The notes under the pieces are model-generated. The model was not told the origin of the DNA, ran no database searches, and saw only the letters and a list, made by a program, of their open reading frames with translations. Both the position numbers and the translations under genes were made by a program. Positions 7,689-17,600 of a stretch of DNA of 64,000 nt are shown piece after piece (within the stretch, counting starts at the first letter, position 1; each line of letters begins with the position of its first letter). Source of the stretch: Shewanella denitrificans OS217 (GTDB lineage Bacteria; Pseudomonadota; Gammaproteobacteria; Enterobacterales; Shewanellaceae); NCBI RefSeq assembly GCF_000013765.1, contig NC_007954.1:3844001-3908000 (forward strand). The letters run 5' to 3'.

Positions 7689-10001
7689 TTAGCTTGGGCT
7701 GTCATCGCTGATGTTTGGCTCGCCGTCTTCGAGTTCGGCTGATAGCGATGATGCTTCAATATCGACGCTATCGACCCGCTGTAATCCTCTTGGCAGTTTA
7801 GCGCCTCTTCGGCCACGTTCGCCGCGATAATGCTCTAAATCACTGGGTTTCAAGGTGAGCTTGCGCTTACCCGCCCACAAGGTCACACTGCAATCTGCCG
7901 GGACTAAACACAAGTGTGCTAATAACTCTTCGCGGGCTTTCGAGCGCTCCGATGGAATGCCGATGATTTTATTACCCTTGCCTTTAGACAGCTGCGGCAA
8001 TGCATCGAGCTCAAACATCAACATCCGCCCTTCGTTGGTGATGGCTAAGATACTCGGTGATTGACTGCTATCGATACGCTTGGGCATCAGGGACTGGGCA
8101 TTTTCTGGCAACGTCAGTAGCGCCTTACCGGCTTTATTGCGACTGGCCATATCGGAGAAGCTACAAATAAAGCCGTAGCCTGCATCTGATGCCATTAAGT
8201 AGCGCTGATCATCATCGCCCATGAGAACGTGTTGCATGCTCTCACCTGGGGCCATATTAAAGCGGGTGGTGATGGGTTCACCTTGGCTGCGGGCCGAGGG
8301 TAAGGTATGACTGTCGGTGGCAAAGGCGCGGCCGCTAGTATCGATAAACACCGCCGCTTGATTACTCTTACCTATGGCACTTCCGAGATAACTGTCACCA
8401 CTCTTATAGGAAAGCGCTTGGCCGTCAACATCATGGCCCTTGGCACAGCGCACCCAGCCTTTTTCCGATAACACCACGGTGACCGCTTCTGTTGGCGTAA
8501 GCTCTTGCTGGGTTAATGCTTTGGATTCACTGCGCTCGACTATGGGTGAGCGTCTGGCATCGCCATAGGTTTCGCCGTCGGCAATCAGTTCTTTCTTCAC
8601 TAAGGTTTTTAAGCGGCGCTCTGAACCAAGAATAAGCTGCAATTTGTCACGCTCTGCAGCCAATTCTTCTTGCTCGGCGGTGATTTTAAATTCTTCAAGC
8701 TTGGCTAAGTGACGCAATTTTAAATCTAAAATGGCTTCGGCTTGCTTGTCGGTTAAATTAAAGCGCGCTTTTAATTCACTCTTAGGATCTTCTTGATAAC
8801 GAATGATTTCTATTACTTCGTCTATGTTCAAGAAGGCAATCAATAAGGCATCAAGAATGTGCAGTCGAGCCAGTACTTTCTCTAAGCGGTATTCAAGCCT
8901 GCGGGTGACAGTACCCACACGGTAAACCAACCATTCGCTGAGCATTTCTTTAAGGCCTTTAACCTGCGGGCGGCCATCTAGGCCTAGCACGTTAAGGTTG
9001 ACTCTAAAGCTTTTCTGTAAATCTGTGGTAGCAAAAAGGTGTGCCATCAGTTGATCGCAATCGACCCGATTCGAGCGCGGCACTATCACTAAGCGCACTG
9101 GGTTTTCATGATCTGATTCATCACGTAAATCCGCTACCATAGGCAGCTTCTTGGCGATCATCTGATTGGCGATTTGCTCGAGAATTTTACCGCTACCCGC
9201 CTGATGTGGCAGTGCGGTGATGATGATTTCGCCTTGCTCTAGGGTATAGACGGCGCGGGCTTTAATTGAACCGCGACCTGTCTCATAAATCTTAGCAATA
9301 TCAGCACTAGGGGTAATGATTTCCGCCTCTGTGGGGTAGTCAGGCCCAGGGACGATTTCTAATAGGCGAGCAAGCTCTGTCTTAGGCTCATCGAGCAATT
9401 CAACACAGGCGGCCACCAATTCACGCACATTGTGTGGCGGCACGTCAGTTGCCATGCCCACGGCGATGCCGGTAATGCCGTTGAGTAAGATATGCGGTAA
9501 ACGCGCCGGTAAGGTCTTAGGCTCTTTCATGGTGCCATCGAAGTTATCCCCCCAATCCACCGTGCCTTGGCCTAGCTCGCTTAATAACACCTCTGAAAAT
9601 TTAGATAATCTGGCTTCGGTATAACGCATGGCGGCGAAGGATTTAGGATCGTCCGGTGCCCCCCAGTTACCTTGGCCGTCCACCAAAGGATAGCGATATG
9701 AAAATGGCTGCGCCATCAACACCATGGCTTCATAACAAGCACTATCACCGTGAGGATGATACTTACCCAGTACGTCACCGACGGTTCTGGCGGACTTTTT
9801 ATGCTTAGACTGAGCCGATAATCCCAACTCACTCATGGCATATATAATACGGCGCTGTACTGGCTTTAGGCCATCACCTATATGGGGCAAGGCCCTGTCC
9901 ATGATGACGTACATGGAGTAATTCAGGTAGGCTTCTTCGGTAAAACGGCGCAGTGGCATTTGTTCCACGCCATCCAGGCTTAAATTTATCGCATCACTCA
10001 T
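7689..10001 (-). CDS. parC: DNA topoisomerase IV subunit A
   Basis: Breakage-reunion subunit of topoisomerase IV, which decatenates daughter chromosomes. The catalytic tyrosine is Y127 in AMRYTEARL. The quinolone-resistance positions are wild type: S87 and E91 in HGDSACYE (E. coli S80 and E84). Coiled-coil and C-terminal pinwheel blades follow; the acidic tail ends SDDSPS. The length of 770 aa is normal. Its start lies inside the end of the upstream PQQ-propeller gene (8-bp overlap), so the two are probably translationally coupled. parE is further upstream on the same strand. Confidence 0.98.
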   Translation of the reverse strand: MSDAINLSLDGVEQMPLRRFTEEAYLNYSMYVIMDRALPHIGDGLKPVQRRIIYAMSELGLSAQSKHKKSARTVGDVLGKYHPHGDSACYEAMVLMAQPFSYRYPLVDGQGNWGAPDDPKSFAAMRYTEARLSKFSEVLLSELGQGTVDWGDNFDGTMKEPKTLPARLPHILLNGITGIAVGMATDVPPHNVRELVAACVELLDEPKTELARLLEIVPGPDYPTEAEIITPSADIAKIYETGRGSIKARAVYTLEQGEIIITALPHQAGSGKILEQIANQMIAKKLPMVADLRDESDHENPVRLVIVPRSNRVDCDQLMAHLFATTDLQKSFRVNLNVLGLDGRPQVKGLKEMLSEWLVYRVGTVTRRLEYRLEKVLARLHILDALLIAFLNIDEVIEIIRYQEDPKSELKARFNLTDKQAEAILDLKLRHLAKLEEFKITAEQEELAAERDKLQLILGSERRLKTLVKKELIADGETYGDARRSPIVERSESKALTQQELTPTEAVTVVLSEKGWVRCAKGHDVDGQALSYKSGDSYLGSAIGKSNQAAVFIDTSGRAFATDSHTLPSARSQGEPITTRFNMAPGESMQHVLMGDDDQRYLMASDAGYGFICSFSDMASRNKAGKALLTLPENAQSLMPKRIDSSQSPSILAITNEGRMLMFELDALPQLSKGKGNKIIGIPSERSKAREELLAHLCLVPADCSVTLWAGKRKLTLKPSDLEHYRGERGRRGAKLPRGLQRVDSVDIEASSLSAELEDGEPNISDDSPS

Positions 10002-11154
10002 TTTCTAATTCTTCCTGCGGTGCGTCTGAACCTTTGTAATACATGCGATAGACATTACCTTTCAGATCGTCTGAAATAAACAGCGCCCCATCCGGTGCTG
10101 TCAATAAGGCATAAGGTCTTGCGACAGGAAACTCACCATCGAGGAAACTGACCACGGTTTCTCGAGAGCGAATGACCCCATCTTCCATATTTAACATGAC
10201 AATTTGATAGCCGACTTTACTGGAACGGTTCCATGAACCATTCTCGGCGACAAAAAGCTTGCCTTGATAACGTTTGGGGAACTGAGTGCCACGGTAAAAA
10301 TGCAGCCCTGTGGGGGCAACGTGAGCGGGCAGTTCAAATTCTGGCAAGCTGATATTAAGATTTTTTGGCTTGTCGTAGGCGGGTTCAACCACGGCTTTAC
10401 CATGCAGGTAAGGGAAACCAAAATGGCTACCTACGACCTCGACTCGATTGATTTCATCAAATGGCAGGTTATCCCCCATCCAATTGCGGCCCTGATCGGC
10501 AAACAGCAATTGCCCCGACGTCGGTGACCAATCAAAACCTGTGACAGTGCGAATGCCTAAGGCAATTTGTTCACTGGCGCCGGTATCGACATTCACAGCG
10601 ATAATGCTGCCAAAAGGTGCGGGTGATTCACACACATTGCAAGGCGAACTAATGGAGATGTACAGGCGGCCGTCTGGGCCGAAGCTCATGGCTCTGGCAT
10701 GTTTCTTTTCCATGCTGGGCAGGCCAGAATAGACTTCTCTTGGCCTAGCAGGGCGACGCAAGCGACTTTCGATAGCTTCAAAGCGCAGCACTCGCTCTTC
10801 ATTGGCGACATACAAGTCCCCCTTATGAAAAGCAATGGCTTCTGGATATTCAAGTCCCTTGGCTATCACATAGCGCTTATCCACTTGACCATCGCTATCG
10901 CTGTCCACTAAAGCATAAATGCTGCCATCTTTTTGAGAGCCCACAAACAGCGTGCCTTCATCTCCGAGCGCCATTTGTTTGGCATCACCGATATCTGAGG
11001 CATACAAAGACAACCCGAAACCTTTAGTGACGGTTATCATCACAGGTTGCGAAGCTAGGGCTAGGTTGGTTTGAAATAGACCCAATAACAAGCAAGTGAT
11101 GCTAGTGCATATTGCTTGCCATTGGTTATGGTCTTTAATCGCTCGTTGACCCAT
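9994..11154 (-). CDS. Periplasmic PQQ-dependent sugar dehydrogenase-like beta-propeller protein
   Basis: Six-bladed propeller of the soluble glucose/sorbosone dehydrogenase type, 386 aa. The N-terminus is basic, then hydrophobic (about residues 13-34, ending ALASQ), so it is probably exported. Propeller-type repeats include FGPDGRLYIS, GFDWSPTSGQLLFADQGRN and LTAPDGALFISDDLKGNVYRMYY. A CNVC pair (SSPCNVCESP) may bind a metal or form a disulphide. The substrate is unknown, and PQQ dependence is by family only. It lies between parE and parC and overlaps the parC start by 8 bp. Confidence 0.85.
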   Translation of the reverse strand: MGQRAIKDHNQWQAICTSITCLLLGLFQTNLALASQPVMITVTKGFGLSLYASDIGDAKQMALGDEGTLFVGSQKDGSIYALVDSDSDGQVDKRYVIAKGLEYPEAIAFHKGDLYVANEERVLRFEAIESRLRRPARPREVYSGLPSMEKKHARAMSFGPDGRLYISISSPCNVCESPAPFGSIIAVNVDTGASEQIALGIRTVTGFDWSPTSGQLLFADQGRNWMGDNLPFDEINRVEVVGSHFGFPYLHGKAVVEPAYDKPKNLNISLPEFELPAHVAPTGLHFYRGTQFPKRYQGKLFVAENGSWNRSSKVGYQIVMLNMEDGVIRSRETVVSFLDGEFPVARPYALLTAPDGALFISDDLKGNVYRMYYKGSDAPQEELENE

Positions 11155-11290
11155 ATGAATATTCTACTACCTTTATAAAATTCGTTTATATTCAACCAAT
11201 AAAAGCATTTTAATACAATCTCACTTGCTTATCGTAAGCGAAGACAGAGAGTGAAGTTAATGCTTTGGGTATTGCCTATAGGTCAAATAG

Positions 11291-13177
11291 TTAAACCTGC
11301 GCCAAATCACCTTTACTCTCTAACCAGAGCTTGCGATCTGACGAGCGCTTCTTCGCCAACAGCATGTCCATCATGGCGTCAGTCTGCAGCGGCTCATCTA
11401 TGGTCAATTGCACCAAGCGACGAGTATTGGGATCCATAGTGGTTTCCCGCAGTTGCAGAGGATTCATCTCACCTAGTCCCTTGAAGCGAGTGACTTGAAC
11501 TTTACCTTTTTTCTTTTCTGCGGTGATCCTGTCTAAGATCCCTGCCTTTTCGCCTTCATCTAAGGCATAAAAAACGTCTTTGCCTATGTCGATACGAAAC
11601 AATGGCGGCATGGCTATGTAGACATGGCCTTTTTCAACTAACACCCGGTAATGCTTTAGAAATAAAGCACATAACAAGGTGGCAATATGAAGTCCATCGG
11701 AGTCCGCATCCGCAAGTATGCAAATCTTACCATAACGTAGCTCTGAAATATCATCACTGTCAGGATCGCAACCTATAGCTACCGAGATATCATGAACTTC
11801 TTGAGAGGCCAGCACCTGTGAGGCATCCACTTCCCAGGTATTTAAGATTTTCCCCCTGAGGGGCATGATGGCTTGAAACTCACGATCTCTGGCCTGTTTC
11901 GCACTGCCGCCTGCCGAGTCACCTTCCACTAAAAATAGCTCACCACGCATGGGGTCTTGGCCGCTACAATCTGTGAGTTTACCCGGCAATGCTGGACCCG
12001 AAGTCACCTTCTTGCGGGCGACCTTCTTAGCGGCTTTTAGGCGCTTTTGCGCACTACTAATACATAGCTCAGCCAACTGCTCCGCCAACTCGATATGACT
12101 GTTAAGCCATAGCGAGAAAGAATCACGTACCAAACCCGACACAAACGCGGCGCACTGACGACTAGAGAGTTTTTCTTTGGTCTGGCCGGCAAATTGTGGG
12201 TCTTGCATCTTAACCGACAATACATAGGACACCTTGTCCCAGATATCCTCTGGCGACAATTTAAGCCCCCGAGGCACCAAATTACGAAACTCACAAAACT
12301 CGCGCATGGATTCCAATAAACCTTGGCGAAAGCCATTCACATGGGTGCCGCCAAGGGGAGTCGGAATAAGGTTCACATAACTTTCGAAGATGCTATTACC
12401 GCCTTCTGGCAGCCAAGTCACAGCCCAATCGGCGGCCTCTAAGTCGCCTTTAAAACTACCGACAAACGGCTCTGGAGGCAAGAGAACCGAGCCCTTAACC
12501 GCCTCTTGCAAATAGTCGGTTAAGCCACTTTCATAGCACCACTCATGGGTCTCGCCATTTTGCTTATTGGTAAACTTAATTCTAAGCCCAGGGCAAAGCA
12601 CCGCTTTGGCGCGCAATAAATAAATCAGCTTAGTCAGTGAATAATTGGCTGAATCGAAATAGCTAGGGTCTGGCCAGAAATGCACTCTTGTGCCGGTATT
12701 GCGCCGTCCACAAGTGCCAGTGACGGTAAGTTCTTCGACTTTAAAGCCATTCTCAAACGCCATTTCATAAACTTGGGCATCGCGCCTAACGGTAATTTCT
12801 ACTCGCTTAGACAGGGCGTTAACCACAGAAATACCCACACCGTGTAAACCGCCTGAGAACTGGTAGTTCTTATTGGAGAACTTACCACCGGCGTGAAGCT
12901 TAGTTAAAATCAACTCGACTCCTGACATGCCCTCTTCCTGGTGTATATCCACTGGCATACCGCGGCCATCATCTGTGACTTCTAATGAGTTATCGCTATG
13001 CAGCACCACTTCAATCTTAGTGGCGTGACCTGCCAAGGCTTCATCGACACTGTTGTCTATGACTTCTTGACCTAAATGGTTAGGACGAGTGGTATCTGTG
13101 TACATACCTGGACGGCGTTTTACAGGGTCGAGTCCATTAAGAACTTCAATTGCGTCAGAGGTATATTGATTGGTCAT
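11291..13177 (-). CDS. parE: DNA topoisomerase IV subunit B
   Basis: ATPase subunit of topoisomerase IV. The GHKL ATP site is seen as DNSVDEA, DDGRGMPV and GGLHGVGISVVNAL. The TOPRIM domain carries EGDSAGG and DADSDG. The length of 628 aa and ATG start at 13177 match the family. yqiA lies 45 bp upstream on the same strand, continuing the conserved nudF-DUF1249-cpdA-yqiA-parE order. The 113 bp between parE and the propeller gene show no strong terminator, so read-through to parC is possible. Confidence 0.98.
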   Translation of the reverse strand: MTNQYTSDAIEVLNGLDPVKRRPGMYTDTTRPNHLGQEVIDNSVDEALAGHATKIEVVLHSDNSLEVTDDGRGMPVDIHQEEGMSGVELILTKLHAGGKFSNKNYQFSGGLHGVGISVVNALSKRVEITVRRDAQVYEMAFENGFKVEELTVTGTCGRRNTGTRVHFWPDPSYFDSANYSLTKLIYLLRAKAVLCPGLRIKFTNKQNGETHEWCYESGLTDYLQEAVKGSVLLPPEPFVGSFKGDLEAADWAVTWLPEGGNSIFESYVNLIPTPLGGTHVNGFRQGLLESMREFCEFRNLVPRGLKLSPEDIWDKVSYVLSVKMQDPQFAGQTKEKLSSRQCAAFVSGLVRDSFSLWLNSHIELAEQLAELCISSAQKRLKAAKKVARKKVTSGPALPGKLTDCSGQDPMRGELFLVEGDSAGGSAKQARDREFQAIMPLRGKILNTWEVDASQVLASQEVHDISVAIGCDPDSDDISELRYGKICILADADSDGLHIATLLCALFLKHYRVLVEKGHVYIAMPPLFRIDIGKDVFYALDEGEKAGILDRITAEKKKGKVQVTRFKGLGEMNPLQLRETTMDPNTRRLVQLTIDEPLQTDAMMDMLLAKKRSSDRKLWLESKGDLAQV

Positions 13178-13222
13178 AGTCTACACATTCGCTCATTAGG
13201 GAAGTCTTCCCTGGGTTAATGC

Positions 13223-13798
13223 TTAGTCAAGCTTTAAAAACTGACAGATTTTTGTAAGGTGTTGCTGATAGCCCACGAAGCTGTGATCGCCCCCTGGCTG
13301 ACAATATAATGCACAATGATGATATTTATGTAATGCCTGACGGTAATCTAACACTTCATCACCCGTTTGTAATAACACTAAAAAACGCTCGGGATGATTA
13401 ATGACCTTGGTATCATACTTAGCAATATCCGCTTTATCATTGATGGACAAATGATAATGCTCATCGGTATAGGGATTATATTGAGGGCCGACAAACTGTT
13501 CAAATAATTCAAAGGGTTTTATCGCAGGATTAACCAATACCGCCAAACCACCAAAACGTTCGGCCAAATAGGAACTGTAATACCCCCCTAGGGACGAGCC
13601 AATAAACGCTAATGATTCCCCCTCGGCTATTGCCTCAACACAGATTTCCTCAAGCAGCGCTATTGCCGCAATGGGAGATGAAGGTAACTGCGGCTGAAAA
13701 AACGCAAGCTGAGGATAATGAGTGCGTAAGTATTCGGCGGTCACTCTGGCTTTATCTGATTGAGGAGAACTATTAAAACCGTGAATATACAGCAGCAT
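13223..13798 (-). CDS. yqiA: YqiA-type alpha/beta-hydrolase esterase
   Basis: Cytoplasmic carboxylesterase of the YqiA/UPF0227 family. The catalytic triad is visible: S69 in GSSLGGYY, D147 in QTGDEVLDY and H172 in GGDHSF; the oxyanion HGFNS motif is at residues 6-10. The length of 191 aa is normal. It sits between cpdA and parE as in E. coli. The physiological substrate is not known. Confidence 0.93.
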   Translation of the reverse strand: MLLYIHGFNSSPQSDKARVTAEYLRTHYPQLAFFQPQLPSSPIAAIALLEEICVEAIAEGESLAFIGSSLGGYYSSYLAERFGGLAVLVNPAIKPFELFEQFVGPQYNPYTDEHYHLSINDKADIAKYDTKVINHPERFLVLLQTGDEVLDYRQALHKYHHCALYCQPGGDHSFVGYQQHLTKICQFLKLD

Positions 13799-13919
13799 AC
13801 TACTTCAACCTAGGCCAGAATTGACGTTGATAATCTTCCTGAGAGGAAATACTTAACTCGATAGTTTAGTGCTTAAATGGACACAAATTTGCAGCCATTG
13901 CCACCAGTTGCAATGGGGC

Positions 13920-14759
13920 TTAATAACCGTTGGCGTGATTATCTGCTGAAAATTCATCGCCAGCTAAGCGGTAAACCTGAGTGTGAATGCTACCATCGCT
14001 GGCTAAATCCAGCAAACGATAACCCGGTTGCAAACCGTCGAGGGCAAAATGTGCCGACTTTGGCTTGAACTGGATACAAGTAGAGGGGGTGGCCATTAAT
14101 TTTATTGGCCCAAACTGACCTAGCACTTGACGGTCTAACGCTTGGTGCACATGGCCCCAAACTAGGCCTTTGATTTGCTTAAACTGGCCTGCAAAGTCAA
14201 TAAGTTCTTCACCATTGGCCATGCAATGTTGATCGAGCCAAGCGCAGTCGACTAAGACAGGATTATGATGCATGGCCAGTAATACATGTTTATCCGGCGC
14301 TTGGGCTATGGCCTGTTTGATAAGGGTAAATTGGCTTGGAGCTAAGTACCCCCCAGGTTTGCCAATCAAGGTGGAGTTGAGCATCAAGATTTGCCATTGA
14401 CCTATGATGATCCGCTGCTGACCAAAAACATGGTCCCCTTGAACGCTTAGGTTCATTAACCTAGCATCATCATGATTACCGGGAAGATAATGGCAAGGTA
14501 CAGGGACACGTTTCACCGTATTGGCAAACAGTTGATAAGATTCAGGGGAATAATCTTGGCTCAAATCGCCGGTGGCCAGTAACAAATGCTGACCATGGTT
14601 AGCTTGGTTAATCATCGCCAGAACAGCACTAAAACTCTGATATGTGGTAACACCCAACAACTGCGCTTCGAGATCGGCAAACAGGTGAGGGTCAGTCACT
14701 TGTACTAACCTCACTGTGTCACTTTCTGTTATCGAATAAGATACAGGCTCATTAAGCAC
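13920..14759 (-). CDS. cpdA: 3',5'-cyclic-AMP phosphodiesterase CpdA
   Basis: Class III cAMP phosphodiesterase, a metallophosphoesterase that lowers cAMP. The metal ligands follow the family order: D23 and H25 (TDPHLF), D65 (TGDLSQD), N95 and H96 (GNHD), H164 (MHHNP), H203 and H205 (GHVH). The length of 279 aa is normal. It belongs to the nudF-to-parE block. About 120 bp separate it from yqiA, with no obvious terminator. Confidence 0.95.
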   Translation of the reverse strand: MLNEPVSYSITESDTVRLVQVTDPHLFADLEAQLLGVTTYQSFSAVLAMINQANHGQHLLLATGDLSQDYSPESYQLFANTVKRVPVPCHYLPGNHDDARLMNLSVQGDHVFGQQRIIIGQWQILMLNSTLIGKPGGYLAPSQFTLIKQAIAQAPDKHVLLAMHHNPVLVDCAWLDQHCMANGEELIDFAGQFKQIKGLVWGHVHQALDRQVLGQFGPIKLMATPSTCIQFKPKSAHFALDGLQPGYRLLDLASDGSIHTQVYRLAGDEFSADNHANGY

Positions 14760-14786
14760 GCATTTGTCCCAAAAAATATGATGTTA

Positions 14787-15269
14787 TCACTGTTGTGTTA
14801 AATCCATAGACCCCATTGGATGGCAGCCTATCTTCAAAAGTTCCTCTAAAAATGCATTGATGCGATATTTCTCATCAATTTGATGCATATCTGAATTCGG
14901 ATAATTATACACGGGTTTCAAATGGCAAATCTGTCGGCTAGTTAACACTTCTGCTAATTGAGCGTCATGATAAATACGCACTAACACCTTAGGTGGATTT
15001 AGAAAAAAGCTTTGCGGCACATCGCGAGAGATCTCAACTAATTGAGTGTATTTAGTATTCTCTACGACACTGACCGCTAATATGCCAAATTCACCTTGTA
15101 CCAACCAAGATGCATTAACACTGTCATTGGGTAGCCATTTGAGAATATAAGCATAATTTCGTCCGCACAGGGCTAAAAAAGCACTGATATTGGGTTGATA
15201 CTTTGCTTTATTGAACTCCAAACTAGCCAATGAGCAAGGACCTTCTTCTAGCACACAGTTAAAGCTCAC
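14787..15269 (-). CDS. DUF1249 (YqiB-like) protein
   Basis: Matches the YqiB/DUF1249 pattern: NYPNSDMHQIDEKYRINAFLEELL near the C-terminus, VRIYHDAQLAEV in the middle and YTQLVEI earlier. Its place between nudF and cpdA is the same as yqiB in E. coli. Function unknown. The predicted GTG start at 15269 has a poor ribosome site; a TTG about 15 codons in would give a protein nearer the family length (about 140 aa). The nudF stop is 28 bp upstream, so translation may be coupled. Confidence 0.88.
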   Translation of the reverse strand: MSFNCVLEEGPCSLASLEFNKAKYQPNISAFLALCGRNYAYILKWLPNDSVNASWLVQGEFGILAVSVVENTKYTQLVEISRDVPQSFFLNPPKVLVRIYHDAQLAEVLTSRQICHLKPVYNYPNSDMHQIDEKYRINAFLEELLKIGCHPMGSMDLTQQ

Positions 15270-15297
15270 CCGATTGAGGCAAACTCAGTTAATCACC

Positions 15298-15921
15298 TCA
15301 GATACTCGTCAGCTTATGTTGATTCAACGCCAACCATTGCAAGCCTATGACTGTGGCAGCATTATCGACCAAGCCTTGCTCTAATAAGTCTAGTGCGTGT
15401 TGTCGAGTTAACACTCGCACACGAATATCTTCATTTTCCGCTTCAAGGCCGTGGATGCCACTGGCTTGACTGGCATCGACTTGAGCCCAATAAAAATAAA
15501 ATCGCTCAGTGGAACCACCTGGGCTTGCAAGATAAGAGCTGACTTTATACAGCTGCTTTGCCTTTAGGCCTGTCTCTTCAAACAGCTCTCTTGTCGCTAC
15601 TTCACAGGGTGATTCTCCGGGCGCAATCATACCCGCCACTAGCTCAAGAAGCCAAATTAATTTAGTGGTTGCTAATGCAGGAATGCGTATTTGCTCAATC
15701 AGCACCACTTGGTCAGTGACAGGATCGTAAGGCAGCACCGCCACAGCATGACCACGGTCAAATACCTCACGCTTAATCTCGGCACTCCAGTTGCCATCAA
15801 ACAAACGATGTTTAAAGCGATATTCATCCATGCGAAAGAAACCTTGGTATATGACCTTAACATCAAGTAATTCGACATCATCTTGACCATTAAGCTCAGT
15901 TAATTGTGGCGCCTGGCTCAT
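15298..15921 (-). CDS. nudF: ADP-ribose pyrophosphatase
   Basis: Nudix hydrolase that splits ADP-ribose into AMP and ribose-5-phosphate. The Nudix box is complete from G97 through E103 to REL-EE-TGL (111-119). The length of 207 aa is normal. It is the first gene of the left-going block and divergent from tolC, as in E. coli. The start is ATG at 15921. Confidence 0.95.
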   Translation of the reverse strand: MSQAPQLTELNGQDDVELLDVKVIYQGFFRMDEYRFKHRLFDGNWSAEIKREVFDRGHAVAVLPYDPVTDQVVLIEQIRIPALATTKLIWLLELVAGMIAPGESPCEVATRELFEETGLKAKQLYKVSSYLASPGGSTERFYFYWAQVDASQASGIHGLEAENEDIRVRVLTRQHALDLLEQGLVDNAATVIGLQWLALNQHKLTSI

Positions 15922-16080
15922 ATTACTCCCCTCTTTAATCTTGGAATGACCCTATCCATAGAAAATTTTTGATACAAAAAAGTAGTCGTTTTTTGAGGAG
16001 TTATTTTACTCGATTTCTGCTGTAAATTCATTCACAGGCTTACTTAGTTAAACCCAAGGTGCTAATTAGATTTAATTTTA

Positions 16081-16104
16081 AACAGATTTAAAATAGAATC
16101 TGTT
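16081..16104. promoter_or_regulatory. Dyad symmetry in nudF-tolC intergenic region
   Basis: AACAGATT and AATCTGTT form perfect 8-bp arms around TAAAATAG. The dyad sits 12 bp upstream of the -35 of the predicted tolC promoter. It could bind an activator or a repressor; no regulator is recognised. Confidence 0.4.
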
Positions 16105-16115
16105 ACACTTCAAAT

Positions 16116-16145
16116 TTGACTTAAAAATGAAAGTCTTCGTACTAT
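16116..16145 (+). promoter_or_regulatory. Predicted tolC promoter
   Basis: TTGACT (16116-16121), an 18-bp spacer and TACTAT (16140-16145). Start would be near 16152, giving a leader of about 125 nt before the tolC ATG. The remaining nudF-tolC spacer (15922-16277) shows nothing else clear. Confidence 0.55.
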
Positions 16146-16277
16146 CTATCCTAGTTAAAAGTCATTGTATGGCTAGACATGCCTGAGCCGTAAACTTAAG
16201 CATTTCGTTAATTGGCATGGCCAAGTTTATACCTTAAAACGCCCCAACATGGGGAGCATTGTCGAAAAGGGCAGAAC

Positions 16278-17576
16278 ATGAAATTTAAAATGGGTTCTTT
16301 ATACGCAGCATTGACGCTAGCAATCGTAGCGCCAAGCACTCAAGCTGATGATTTATTACAAATTTATCAGCAAGCATTAACCAGCGATCCTATCGTACTG
16401 CAAGCGCAAGCACAGCGTAACGCCTTGTATGAAAAAATTGAAGAGAATCGCTCACCGTTACTCCCAAGCTTAAGCGCAAGCGTTGGTTATGATAAAAACT
16501 GGCACGATCTCCAAGGGGATAGCGATGGCTATGCAGGTAAAGTGTCGTTATCTCAGCTGATTTACGATCACAGTGCTTGGGTAGGCTTAAGTTTGGCAGA
16601 AAAAGCCGCCTCTCAGGCTGATTCAGCTTATGCCTCTGCAATGCAAAACCTGATCACCCGCGTCACCAGCGCCTATTTTGACGTATTGACCGCCAAAGAT
16701 AATTATGAGTTTCAGGGCGCAGAGAAGCGCGCCATCGAACGCCAACTTGAACAGACTAAGCAAAGATTCGCCGTTGGCTTAACCGCGATTACCGATGTCC
16801 ATGAAGCCCAAGCGCAGTTTGACTTAGCCTCAGCCGCTGAAATTTTAGCAGAAAATACCTTAGCCAACAGTTATGAAGCCCTGCGTGAAATCACAGGTGT
16901 CGATCACAAGACTATTAATGTGCTTGATACTGAGCGCTTCTCTGCTAGTGCTGTTAGCCCAGCCAGTTCAGCAGATTGGTTAAAAATGGCTGAAAACCGC
17001 AGCATAGATTTAATGACTCAGCGCATTGCCAAAGACATAGCCCAAGAAACCATCACGCTTTACAAGGCTGGCCATATGCCAACCGTCAATTTTGACGCCA
17101 ATTACACTAAGGCTTTTGATCAATCTCCAATAGCTGATTTCGACAGCAAGTCTGTGGGCGTCAGTATTAAAGTGCCTATTTTCGAAGGTTTCAAAATTGA
17201 CTCTAAAGTTAAGCAAGCACAATACCAGTACGTAGAAGCCAGTGAAAAGCTCGAGCAGACCCACAGGGGCGTTGTGAAAAACGTACGCAACAACTTTAAC
17301 AACGTGTCGGCCTCAATTAGCTCAATTCGTGCTTATGAGCAATCAGTGGTGTCCTCTGAGAGCGCCTTAAAAGCCACCCAAGCTGGCTTTGAAGTGGGTA
17401 CTCGTACTATCGTTGACGTGTTAAATCGTACCCGTGATTTGTATGATTCCAAGCGTAAGTTATCAGATGCCCGTTATGGATATATCAAATCTATCCTAGC
17501 GCTTAAGCAAGCAGCAGGTACCATTAACGAAGATGATGTGATTGCCATTAACAGTGGCTTAAAAAACCCTGAGTAA
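16278..17576 (+). CDS. tolC: TolC outer-membrane efflux channel
   Basis: Trimeric outer-membrane exit duct for RND/ABC efflux pumps and type I secretion. The frame begins earlier, but the ATG at 16278 follows an AAGGG ribosome site and gives a proper signal peptide (MKFKMGSLYAALTLAIVAPS, cut near TQA-DD). The mature protein shows the two OEP repeats: LLQIYQQALTSDP at the start, the RQLEQTKQRFAVGLTAITDVHEAQAQFD helix and the matching ALKATQAGFEVGTRTIVDVLN in repeat 2. The length is 432 aa. It is monocistronic with its own terminator. Confidence 0.96.
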   Translation: MKFKMGSLYAALTLAIVAPSTQADDLLQIYQQALTSDPIVLQAQAQRNALYEKIEENRSPLLPSLSASVGYDKNWHDLQGDSDGYAGKVSLSQLIYDHSAWVGLSLAEKAASQADSAYASAMQNLITRVTSAYFDVLTAKDNYEFQGAEKRAIERQLEQTKQRFAVGLTAITDVHEAQAQFDLASAAEILAENTLANSYEALREITGVDHKTINVLDTERFSASAVSPASSADWLKMAENRSIDLMTQRIAKDIAQETITLYKAGHMPTVNFDANYTKAFDQSPIADFDSKSVGVSIKVPIFEGFKIDSKVKQAQYQYVEASEKLEQTHRGVVKNVRNNFNNVSASISSIRAYEQSVVSSESALKATQAGFEVGTRTIVDVLNRTRDLYDSKRKLSDARYGYIKSILALKQAAGTINEDDVIAINSGLKNPE

Positions 17577-17600
17577 TCACCTCTATTCGCATCAAGTAAT

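Noticed and set aside
11291..13177. GyrB instead of ParE
   Set aside because: Length of 628 aa, absence of the GyrB insertion and linkage to parC and yqiA indicate ParE.
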